Assembly (NCBI GenBank): GCA_947493695.1
Contig: CANLSF010000002.1
Coordinates: forward strand, 620,001-684,000
DNA from: an uncultured Kiloniellaceae bacterium
GTDB taxonomy: Bacteria; Pseudomonadota; Alphaproteobacteria; Kiloniellales; Kiloniellaceae
Length of the DNA stretch: 64,000 nt
Direction: 5' to 3'
This document shows, one piece after another, positions 54,412-62,162 of the stretch. The position numbers and the translations under genes are program-made. Within the stretch, counting starts at the first letter, position 1. The number at the start of each line of letters is the position of its first letter. The notes under the pieces were generated by a model. The model was given only the letters and a program-made list of their open reading frames with translations, ran no database searches and was not told where the DNA came from.

Positions 54412-55647
54412 TTAGGCTTCCAGCTTCCGGGCTTCGGTCTCAAGCGCCTTAAAGGGCGCAGGTAGCTTCGCTTCTGCCTGATGCATGTAATCGCGGGTCA
54501 GGGGTGCCGCGAGGCATTCCTTGGAGAGCTGGACCTGAAGCACCATCGACGACCCCCGACGAAAAGCCATCTCGGCAGAGATCAGATAGAACTCCCACAT
54601 GCGGCAGAAGCGTTCGTCATAGATCTGCGCGATCTCGGCCCGATTGGCTTCGAAGCGGTCGCGCCAGGCCTTCAGGGTATCCGCATAATGCATCCGGAGG
54701 ACCTCGACGTCAGTCACCCAGAGGTACGCCCGTTCGGTCGCGGCGCAGACCTCCGAAAGCGACGGCGAGTAGCCGCCGGGGAAAATATACTTGCGGATCC
54801 AGGGACCGGTCGTACCCGGCGGCGACATATGACCGATCGAATGAATCAGGGCCATGCCCTCATCACTCATCAGAGATTTCACCTTGGTGAAGAACTCATC
54901 GTAGTGGCCAACCCCGACATGCTCGAACATCCCGACCGAGACAATGCGGTCGAACGGCCCTTCCAGATCGCGGTAATCGCGCAGCTCGAACTTCACGCGG
55001 TGGTCCAGGCCCAGCTCCTTCGCACGTGCCCGGGCGACCTCCAGCTGTTCCTTCGACAGAGTGACACCGGTTACCTCGACCTCAGCGAGACTGGCAAGAT
55101 AGAGCGCCATGCCGCCCCAGCCGCAGCCAATATCCAGAACCTTCTGCCCGTCTTCCAGGCGCAGCTTGGCTGCGATGTGGCGTTTCTTGTTGGCCTGCGC
55201 TTCTTCCAGCGAATCTTCCGGTGTGCGGAAGTAGGCACAGGAATACTGCAGATCCTCATCCAGGAAGAGCTCGTAGAGTCGTCGCGAAAGATCGTAATGA
55301 TGCGCAACGTTCTGCTGGGATTTCTTAGCCGGATTATGCTGCTGCAGGGTTCGGAAGGCCTTCCAGACCTTACGCAGAACATTCTGCAGCGGGTAGCTGC
55401 CCAGACTGTGCCGGTTCATCCCGAAGAGGGTCAGCAGATCATAGACCCCGCTGTCCTCGAAGGTCAGCGTGCCATCCATGTACGCTTCGCCGGTGTGCAG
55501 CTCCGGGTTTTTGAAGATCTTGAAAGCGAGCGCCTTGTCGTGGAAGTGCAGGGTCACCACCGGTTCGGTCTCATCGCCAAAGCTATAGAGCCTGCCATCC
55601 GCATTATGAATACGCAGCGTACCCTTGCGGATGAACTTCTTCAGCAT
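54412..55647 (-). CDS. cfa: cyclopropane-fatty-acyl-phospholipid synthase
   Basis: A 411-residue SAM-dependent methyltransferase that adds a methylene to unsaturated membrane lipids. It has the SAM motif V-L-D-I-G-C-G-W-G-G-M-A, the Y-S-C-A-Y-F segment near the active site, and S-V-G-M-F-E-H-V-G. The N-terminal sterol-carrier-like part is complete. The ATG at 55647 is preferred over a GTG at 55665, though neither has a strong ribosome site. Confidence 0.94.
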   Translation of the reverse strand: MLKKFIRKGTLRIHNADGRLYSFGDETEPVVTLHFHDKALAFKIFKNPELHTGEAYMDGTLTFEDSGVYDLLTLFGMNRHSLGSYPLQNVLRKVWKAFRTLQQHNPAKKSQQNVAHHYDLSRRLYELFLDEDLQYSCAYFRTPEDSLEEAQANKKRHIAAKLRLEDGQKVLDIGCGWGGMALYLASLAEVEVTGVTLSKEQLEVARARAKELGLDHRVKFELRDYRDLEGPFDRIVSVGMFEHVGVGHYDEFFTKVKSLMSDEGMALIHSIGHMSPPGTTGPWIRKYIFPGGYSPSLSEVCAATERAYLWVTDVEVLRMHYADTLKAWRDRFEANRAEIAQIYDERFCRMWEFYLISAEMAFRRGSSMVLQVQLSKECLAAPLTRDYMHQAEAKLPAPFKALETEARKLEA

Positions 55648-55798
55648 ATGAGACAGCAAAAACACGGCGGTCGGCCCCCGGAAAAACAGATTCGATTAAG
55701 AGCCGTAGACTAGCGACTTCGAGAGGCACTGCAAATGGATTGGGCGAAACCACATAGCGGTGCGCCCTTTTCAGCGCCTCTCAATCAACACTGCCCTC

Positions 55799-56707
55799 CT
55801 ACTTCGTCCGCTCTCCCTGGCCATTCAGCTTGGCGACCACGTCAACCATCTCGGGGATGTTCCGTTCGCCATAGCCCAAGGTGTTGCTGATTTTCAAAAG
55901 CTGTAATGCACCATCTGACATGAAGGTCGCCGCACCGTTCCGGGTAGCGAGACGGTTATAGTAGGTGATGTCCTTCAGGCAGTTCGACAGGGTGAACTCG
56001 TGCGCCTTGGGATCACCTTCGCAGACGTACTTGGAGTAATTCTGGAAATTTCCGCAGTTCATGCCGGAGTTACTCACGATCTCGCGGAAGGTCTCCGGCG
56101 CAACACCGATCTTCGAGATCATGGAGTAGCACTCGGACCAAATTCCCGCATACCCGATGGAAATCACGTTGTTGATCAGCTTGATTGCATGGGCTGCGCC
56201 GACCGGGCCCTTGGCCGGGATCACGACGGAAGCCCAGGTTGAGAGAAGCGGTGACCATTTCTCGATCAGTTCGTCAGGTCCGCCAACGTAGGTACTCAAC
56301 TCCCCTTCCCAGGCATGGGCCGGGGTGCGCGACAGCGGCGCATCGAAGAAGGTGATGCCGCGCGTGCCCAACTCAGCGTGCAGACGCTCTGTCAGATCAG
56401 GTTCGGATGTAGAGGTATCGATAATGGTCAAGCCGTCACGGGCACCTGCCAGGATGCCATCTTCGCGGCGCAAAAGGTCTTCGACCTGAGGCGCACCGGT
56501 GACACAGAACACGATGACGTCAGCCTTTTCCGCCATTTCTTTAGGGGAAGAGACTTCGCTGGCGCCGCGGCCGATCAGATCATCGACGGCTTCGCGTTTG
56601 CGATGCGCCATGACCAGCAGTGGATAGCCTTTTTCAACAACATTCTTGGCCATGCCCCAGCCCATCAGGCCAACCCCGATGAAGCCAACAACTGGTTTGT
56701 CGGTCAT
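55799..56707 (-). CDS. beta-hydroxyacid dehydrogenase family oxidoreductase
   Basis: A 302-residue protein of the 3-hydroxyisobutyrate/tartronate semialdehyde reductase family. N-terminal G-F-I-G-V-G-L-M-G-W-G-M-A binds NAD(P); the helix-start residue after the second strand (A-H-R-K-R-E) suggests NADP. The catalytic Lys lies in A-I-K-L-I-N-N, with G-P-V-G-A-A-H before it. Substrate unknown. A LysR gene lies upstream on the same strand. Confidence 0.93.
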   Translation of the reverse strand: MTDKPVVGFIGVGLMGWGMAKNVVEKGYPLLVMAHRKREAVDDLIGRGASEVSSPKEMAEKADVIVFCVTGAPQVEDLLRREDGILAGARDGLTIIDTSTSEPDLTERLHAELGTRGITFFDAPLSRTPAHAWEGELSTYVGGPDELIEKWSPLLSTWASVVIPAKGPVGAAHAIKLINNVISIGYAGIWSECYSMISKIGVAPETFREIVSNSGMNCGNFQNYSKYVCEGDPKAHEFTLSNCLKDITYYNRLATRNGAATFMSDGALQLLKISNTLGYGERNIPEMVDVVAKLNGQGERTK

Positions 56708-56901
56708 TACGCGCTCCCGTTCCTTGAGTTTGATACTGACTTCCTACAGCAGCAGAAGGTCTGCGCAAAGAGGGGAACCCGCATAGCTGCCCTCGGATCG
56801 CAGCATAGTGATCACTGGTTCCAGTATCGCCGACTTTGCTGCAGGGGCTCCAATGGATCTCGGACAGAACACCTCGAGAACAGACGGCAGCCCCGTCAAT
56901 C

Positions 56902-57804
56902 TCAGGGAATCCGGCTCTGCAAGACCGGCTCCCGCGCTATGTATTGCACCATGAAGTCCCGCAGGCAGGCCGCCCTAAGGCTCAATAAACGCCCCGTCGG
57001 CCAAACCGCAAAGAATTCCCGATCCGGGCCCTGCCAGCCACCCAGAATGCGGTGCAGTTTTCCTGTCCGGAGCTCTTCGACAACCTCACTGACCGGCAGA
57101 AGTGCAATACCATGACCATCGCCGGCCAGTTGTTTCACCAAACCGATATCATCTGCCATGGCGGACGGCGACAGATGAAGAGTCTCGGTTGACTTCTCTT
57201 TGCTGTGGGTCAACACCCATTGAGGAAAGGTGGTGTTGGCTATGACGCGGTGATCGTGCAGAGCCTCCAGAGTTTCCGGGGTTCCGTTCTTCGCCAGATA
57301 TACCGGCGCCGCCACGATGACCGACGAAGTGCTGCCAAGACGTTTCTGAAAAAGCTGCGAGTCCTGCTGCGGGCCGATACGCAAGGCCAGATCAACCTGT
57401 GATTCGAGCATGTCTTTGGTCTCGTTACTGAGATGAAGACGCAGCAGGATTTCGGGATGGGCAGCCATGAAGGCCGACCACATAGGCTGAAGAAACCCGA
57501 CCGAGATGTTTGTCGGCGCCAGCACGGAAAGCGGTCCTTCGAGTTGTGACCTCTGAGCCTCGAGATCGCCGGCGATGCCCTCAAACCGGGCCACCAGATC
57601 CGCGTAGGCGCGATAGTAAGTCTCACCTTCGCTGGTCAGTCGAAACTTGCGTGCGGAGCGATGGATGAGCTGACACCCAAGTCTTTGCTCCAGCTTTTGC
57701 AGACGGCGCGTGACGGTTGCGGCAGGGACGTTGATATGCGCAGCCGCCGCAGCCAATCCCCTTCGATTGACGATGTGAATGAAGAGCGCGATGTCATCCA
57801 GCAT
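56902..57804 (-). CDS. LysR family transcriptional regulator
   Basis: A 300-residue LysR protein with helix-turn-helix at residues about 3-58 (A-A-A-A-H-I-N-V-P-A-A-T-V-T-R-R-L-Q-K-L) and an effector domain with D-L-A-L-R-I-G-P-Q. Conserved L-A-G-D-G-H-G-I-A-L-L-P is present near residue 220. It is divergent from the ABM gene and upstream of the dehydrogenase gene on the same strand; either may be its target. Confidence 0.93.
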   Translation of the reverse strand: MLDDIALFIHIVNRRGLAAAAAHINVPAATVTRRLQKLEQRLGCQLIHRSARKFRLTSEGETYYRAYADLVARFEGIAGDLEAQRSQLEGPLSVLAPTNISVGFLQPMWSAFMAAHPEILLRLHLSNETKDMLESQVDLALRIGPQQDSQLFQKRLGSTSSVIVAAPVYLAKNGTPETLEALHDHRVIANTTFPQWVLTHSKEKSTETLHLSPSAMADDIGLVKQLAGDGHGIALLPVSEVVEELRTGKLHRILGGWQGPDREFFAVWPTGRLLSLRAACLRDFMVQYIAREPVLQSRIP

Positions 57805-57910
57805 GATTTCATTTTCGTAATTAATAACTTCGTTTTTATCTATATATCCTATTTTTGGAAATTGATATCACTTCGCGGCAAATGAAACCCGATTTCGCGA
57901 GGCGATAATC

Positions 57911-58228
57911 TTGGAAAATTTATGGATCAGTGCGGGCATCGTACTGAATGACGATGCGGACCTTGTTACAGCGCAGCGCGAGCTGCAGCGACTGATGGAG
58001 AAGACGGTTTCGGAACCGGGATGCATTGTATTCGAGATCCGACAGAATCTGGAACATCCCCAGCAATTTACACTGTGGGAATGCTGGACGGGTGAAGATG
58101 CCCTCAAGGCACACTTCAAGACACCACACACGCTGGCATACCTGGAACTTGGACTGACCAGGGTCAATTACATCGAGCGTCTCGGTCCCATCCAGGGCGA
58201 CGCAATCAAACTCCCCGAAGATAAATAA
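57911..58228 (+). CDS. antibiotic biosynthesis monooxygenase (ABM) domain protein
   Basis: A 105-residue ABM-fold protein, with S-E-P-G-C-I-V-F-E-I-R and the conserved E-C-W-T-G-E-D-A-L-K-A-H-F. Family members act on quinols, haem or polyketides as dimers. No ATG exists in the N-terminus, so the TTG is used, with GAGGCG just upstream. Divergent from the LysR gene. Confidence 0.85.
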   Translation: MENLWISAGIVLNDDADLVTAQRELQRLMEKTVSEPGCIVFEIRQNLEHPQQFTLWECWTGEDALKAHFKTPHTLAYLELGLTRVNYIERLGPIQGDAIKLPEDK

Positions 58229-58477
58229 ACCCGGGAGATTGCAATGAGACTGCCGCTTCGCCCATCGCTCCTCATTTCGTTCGGCCCTTCACTGCTGATG
58301 ATCTGCTGGATGACATGGATCACGCTTAGCTGGGCTCACAATTTCAATGGGACGACTTATCAGGTTCGCGCATTCCATAACCAGGGACCGGTCTCATCGC
58401 AATTTCTATCTGACCCGCAGTGTTGCAGCTCCTCCGCTGCCTGCTGCACATCTCACGTAATGAAGACAAACGAGGCT

Positions 58478-58855
58478 GCAATGAATTTGGAACGCCTGAA
58501 CATCCCGGCGCTTGGCTTACCCGCAGGTCCCTACAGCCATGCTGTGATCCATGACCGGACGCTCTACACATCCGGTTTCACCGCCTACGGAACAGCCGCG
58601 CAAGCAGGCTCCGCCGCGGAACAGGTCGACGCTATTTTTGAGCAATTCGAAGTCATCGCGAGTGACCGGAAGACTTCACTTGCCAACATCGTCAAAGTGA
58701 CGATTTTTCTTGCCGATCCTTCTTACATCCCGGAAATTCGAGACGCACTCACGCTACGCTACGGCACGCAGATACCTGCAAGCTCGATGGTGATTGTCGG
58801 TGCACTTTTCGCCCCTGAGCTGGTCGTCGAGGTCGAGGCCATCTTCGCGTTGTAG
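58478..58855 (+). CDS. RidA family protein
   Basis: A 125-residue RidA/YjgF-type protein: L-P-A-G-P-Y-S-H-A-V near the start, T-S-G-F-T-A-Y-G-T, N-I-V-K-V-T-I-F-L-A, and a late E-L-V-V-E-V-E-A-I. The conserved catalytic Arg near the end (R-x-x-V in RidA) is not seen, since A-L-F-A-P-E-L-V takes its place, so 2-iminoacid deaminase activity is doubtful. The frame extends to 58244 with a Cys-rich stretch, but AGG lies six bases before the ATG at 58478. Confidence 0.88.
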   Translation, partial: AMNLERLNIPALGLPAGPYSHAVIHDRTLYTSGFTAYGTAAQAGSAAEQVDAIFEQFEVIASDRKTSLANIVKVTIFLADPSYIPEIRDALTLRYGTQIPASSMVIVGALFAPELVVEVEAIFAL

Positions 58856-58886
58856 ATCCTCCACAGAAGAGGCAGGGAATAGGCCA

Positions 58887-58926
58887 CCTTCGGGGCCGCA
58901 GCCTTCTCCATACTGCGGCCCGAAGG
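58887..58926. terminator. hairpin terminator between convergent genes
   Basis: CCTTCGGGGCCGCAG at 58887-58901 pairs with CTGCGGCCCGAAGG at 58913-58926, 14 pairs with one bulged G and an 11-nt loop. It sits between the convergent RidA and HlyD genes. No T-run follows on either strand, so termination may be bidirectional and not of classic intrinsic type. Confidence 0.65.
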
Positions 58927-58966
58927 GTTATCAGCCAGTCACCAATTGTTGCGAGCGAAACAGCGC

Positions 58967-60310
58967 TCAATCGTCACGAAAAGTCCTGGCGAAACTGTCG
59001 AGCAAGGGCTTGATCAGATAGGAAATAACCTGACGCTCACCGGTTTTGATCAATATCTCGGCAGGCATCCCCGGCAGCAACTGAAGATCGGCGATCTTGC
59101 TCAACTCGGCCTTGGGGATAGAGATCTGAGTCCGGTAGAATGAACTCTCGTTGGCTTCGTCGTAGACGCTATCCGCCGAAATCGTCCGTACCATTCCTGT
59201 GATCTCCGGCGTCGTATCCTGATTGAAAGCGGTGAGCCGGATCGTCGCGGCCTGCCCCGCCGACACCCGGTCCACATCCGATGGCGGGACCTGCGCCATC
59301 AGCACCAGTTCGTCGTTCGAAGGCACGATATCCATTATCGGCTCACCGGCGATCACGACACCACCTTTGGTATGAACCCGCAGATCCAGAATCCGGCCGG
59401 ACTGCGGCGCGCGGATCTCCCCCCGCTCCATCCGATCCTCAGCAGCGGCCCGCTGCGAGATCAGCGTGTATAACTGGGCCTGTACTGTCGTGAGATCCCG
59501 GCTGACTTCTTCACGAAAATCCTTGTTGGCGCGGGCGATTTCCGCCTCGGCCTCGTGGATCTGCGCTTTCAGGCTTGCGATCTGCGCCCGGCCGCCAGCC
59601 CGCTGTCCTTCAAGGCGCGCAAGGCTGCGCTGAAGTTCCAGAACCCGGGTCACAGGAACGAGGTCTCTTTTGCGCAGGTCCTCAAGGACGCCCAACTCGT
59701 CGCGGGAGAGTTTAAGTTCCTTTGCGACCGCAACACCCTGTTGCTTGAGGCCTTTAATCTGCTCGCTGAAGGCAGCAATCCGTTGGCGCACGGAGGTCGC
59801 TTCGGCGGCACGCGCTTCCCGGCGCGCAGCGAAAAGCTGGTCCTGGGCCGCGATCGTCTCGGCCACCTCGATCTCTTGCCGGTGCTCGGTGAGAGAGGCC
59901 GGATACAGGATCGCTTCCCGATCCGTCAGTTCAGCGGTCAGACGCGCCTGTTGCGCGGAGAGGTCGTTCTGCTGATTGACCACGATGGCGAGGTTGGCCT
60001 GACTCAATGTATCGTCCAGACGCATCAGAAGCTGCCCGGCCTCGGCGTAATCCCCCTCCTTCACGAAAAGCTCGCCTACGATTCCACCTTCCAGATGTTG
60101 AAGGGTTTTTCGGTTGCTCTCCACCGCGACCATTCCCGGTGCGACCACTGCGCCCTCAATTTTAGTGCGTATGGTCCAGCCGGCGATGCCGCCGAACATC
60201 AGAACCACAACCAGCAATCCGAATATGATCTGACCGCGCATCCGATCAACCGGTGCGTCTGCTTTCAGAGTAGAAGCTGCGCTTTTTCGCTGTGTGGTAA
60301 GCTGGGTCAT
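58967..60310 (-). CDS. HlyD-type secretion adaptor (type I secretion membrane fusion protein)
   Basis: A 447-residue inner-membrane adaptor. One N-terminal membrane segment (I-I-F-G-L-L-V-V-V-L-M-F-G-G-I-A-G-W) precedes a barrel part (H-L-E-G-G-I-V-G-E-L-F-V-K-E-G), a long coiled-coil hairpin (residues about 110-280, rich in A, E, Q, L) and the C-terminal I-R-A-P-Q-S-G-R-I-L-D-L and P-G-M-P-A-E-I-L-I-K-T-G motifs. It links the ABC transporter to an outer-membrane channel. It overlaps the transporter gene by ATGA. Confidence 0.95.
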   Translation of the reverse strand: MTQLTTQRKSAASTLKADAPVDRMRGQIIFGLLVVVLMFGGIAGWTIRTKIEGAVVAPGMVAVESNRKTLQHLEGGIVGELFVKEGDYAEAGQLLMRLDDTLSQANLAIVVNQQNDLSAQQARLTAELTDREAILYPASLTEHRQEIEVAETIAAQDQLFAARREARAAEATSVRQRIAAFSEQIKGLKQQGVAVAKELKLSRDELGVLEDLRKRDLVPVTRVLELQRSLARLEGQRAGGRAQIASLKAQIHEAEAEIARANKDFREEVSRDLTTVQAQLYTLISQRAAAEDRMERGEIRAPQSGRILDLRVHTKGGVVIAGEPIMDIVPSNDELVLMAQVPPSDVDRVSAGQAATIRLTAFNQDTTPEITGMVRTISADSVYDEANESSFYRTQISIPKAELSKIADLQLLPGMPAEILIKTGERQVISYLIKPLLDSFARTFRDD

Positions 60311-62079
60311 GATGCCCTCCTTTCCTGTGTAACAATTCTGGGCGTACCTACGTTGGCAGCGCCTGACGCAACGGATTTCCCGCCGCCTGCCGCCCTGTCG
60401 GAGAGAGCCGCAAAAACCTCGGCCTTTGGACCAAAGGCCGCGACCTTGCCGCCATCGAGAACCAGAACCTTGTCGGCCTGGGTAACGGCGCTGGGTCGAT
60501 GCGCGATAACAACAACCGTCTGTCCACGCGCTTTCATGCGTTGAATGGTCTGGCTGAGCGCTTCCTCGCCAACCGCATCGAGACTGGCGTTGGGTTCATC
60601 GAGAACCACCAGGGCCGGGTCACCATAAAGCGCGCGTGCCAGCGCAATCCGTTGCCGCTGACCGCCCGATAGAAGCCGCCCGCCGGTCCCAATGGCGGTG
60701 TTGTAGCCATCCGGCAGAGCCAGGATCATCTCGTGCGCACCCGCACTCATGGCGGCCGCCACCACAGCGCTGTCCTCCGCATCTTCATCGAACCGGGCAA
60801 TGTTCTCAAGCACCGTGCCGTTGAAGAGTTCCACGTCCTGGGGCAGATAACCGATGTAGCGCCCCAGCTGTTCCCGGTCCCATTGCCAGAGATCGGCACT
60901 GTCCAAACGAACATGTCCGTGATCGGGCGGCCAGGCGCCGACCAGCAAGCGGGCGAGTGTCGACTTACCGGATGCGCTCGGGCCAATGACAGCCAGCGCT
61001 TCACCGGAATTAAGCTGGAAGGAGATATTCGAGAGGATCAGTTGGTTTCCCTCTTTACCGGGAATACCGGCGAAGAGTTTCTCGACACTCAGCTTACCCT
61101 GCGGCGAAGGGAGTTGCGTGCGCTGCTCCTCGGCAGGGATATCGTCAAGCAATTGCTTTGTGCGCTGATAGGCGCCACGCGCGGCAATGAAATGACGCCA
61201 GGACCCGATCGCCTGCTCAATCGGCGCGAGACCGCGCCCCATAATCAGGGATGCGGCAATCATGGTGCCCGGGCTGATCATGCCGTTGATGGCAAGATAA
61301 GCCCCTGTGCCCAGGATCGCAGACTGCAGCATCAGGCGCAGGGTCCGTGACATGGAGGAAAGACTGGCGGAGCGATCACTCGCTTTGTTCTGAAGCTCGA
61401 GCGCGGCGTGTTGCAGTTTCTGCCAGCGCCGGTAGATCCCCGGAAGCATATGCATGGAGGACAGCACTTCGGCATTATTACGGCCATCCGCCACGATCTC
61501 GTTGCTCTCAGCAAGTACGCGGGTTGCCTTCGCCAGATTTTTCCGGGTCATGACCTCATTCAGTAACGCAAGGATCAGCAGGACAATCGCACCGCCTGTG
61601 GCAACCCAGCCAAGCAGAGGATCAAGCAGAAAAATGACGGCGATATAGACCGGTGTCCAAGGCGCATCGAAGAGTGTCGTCGGCCCCGTGCCTGACAGAA
61701 ACTCGCGAAGAGTCTGCAGATCTCTGACGCCGTCCAGCCCCTTAGCACCCCGAGATGCCGCTTTCTTAATCTGCGCCCCGAAAACACGTTCGCTGAGACG
61801 CAGGTTAATGCGGATGCCGATCCGCACCAGAATTTTGGAACGGACACTGGAGAGCAGACCCATAATCACAAAGAGTCCGGCGATCAAAAGCGAGAGGGAA
61901 ATCAGGGTCGACTCGCTCTGGCTGGTCAGAACGCGGTCGTAGACCAGCATCATGTAGAGCGGACCGGTCAGCATAAGGAGATTGATGACCAGGCTGAAAA
62001 CGCCGGTCATGAAAAGTCCATTGCCACAGCTTCTAAAAGCGGCCTGGAGTTCGGATGGGCCGTGTTGCTTCTTGCTCAT
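60307..62079 (-). CDS. type I secretion ABC transporter (PrtD type)
   Basis: A 590-residue permease/ATPase fusion from the ATG at 62079. The N-terminal membrane domain (residues about 20-320) lacks the C39 peptidase domain, so it belongs to the PrtD/HasD group for RTX substrates. The ATPase has Walker A G-P-S-A-S-G-K-S-T, signature L-S-G-G-Q-R-Q-R and Walker B L-V-V-L-D-E-P-N. It follows the RTX gene after a strong hairpin and overlaps the HlyD gene. Confidence 0.95.
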   Translation of the reverse strand: MSKKQHGPSELQAAFRSCGNGLFMTGVFSLVINLLMLTGPLYMMLVYDRVLTSQSESTLISLSLLIAGLFVIMGLLSSVRSKILVRIGIRINLRLSERVFGAQIKKAASRGAKGLDGVRDLQTLREFLSGTGPTTLFDAPWTPVYIAVIFLLDPLLGWVATGGAIVLLILALLNEVMTRKNLAKATRVLAESNEIVADGRNNAEVLSSMHMLPGIYRRWQKLQHAALELQNKASDRSASLSSMSRTLRLMLQSAILGTGAYLAINGMISPGTMIAASLIMGRGLAPIEQAIGSWRHFIAARGAYQRTKQLLDDIPAEEQRTQLPSPQGKLSVEKLFAGIPGKEGNQLILSNISFQLNSGEALAVIGPSASGKSTLARLLVGAWPPDHGHVRLDSADLWQWDREQLGRYIGYLPQDVELFNGTVLENIARFDEDAEDSAVVAAAMSAGAHEMILALPDGYNTAIGTGGRLLSGGQRQRIALARALYGDPALVVLDEPNASLDAVGEEALSQTIQRMKARGQTVVVIAHRPSAVTQADKVLVLDGGKVAAFGPKAEVFAALSDRAAGGGKSVASGAANVGTPRIVTQERRAS

Positions 62080-62124
62080 ATCGGGCCTCTGTTGCGAGGG
62101 TGGGCAGAATCTGTGAAAGCGAGA

Positions 62125-62150
62125 TGGGCCCGGTTTGATCACCGGGCCCA
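62125..62150 (-). terminator. hairpin between RTX gene and its transporter genes
   Basis: TGGGCCCGGT at 62125-62134 and ACCGGGCCCA at 62141-62150 form a perfect 10-bp, very GC-rich stem with a 6-nt loop, 12 nt after the RTX stop codon. On the transcribed strand it is followed by TCTCGCTTTC, a poor T-run. A leaky terminator is likely, allowing more substrate than transporter, as known for other RTX operons. Confidence 0.75.
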
Positions 62151-62162
62151 CTTCAAGACGCC

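Noticed and set aside
55741-55770. GGGCG...CGCCC followed by TTTT as a plus-strand terminator
   Set aside because: No plus-strand gene ends nearby, and the stem is only 5 bp with a long loop.
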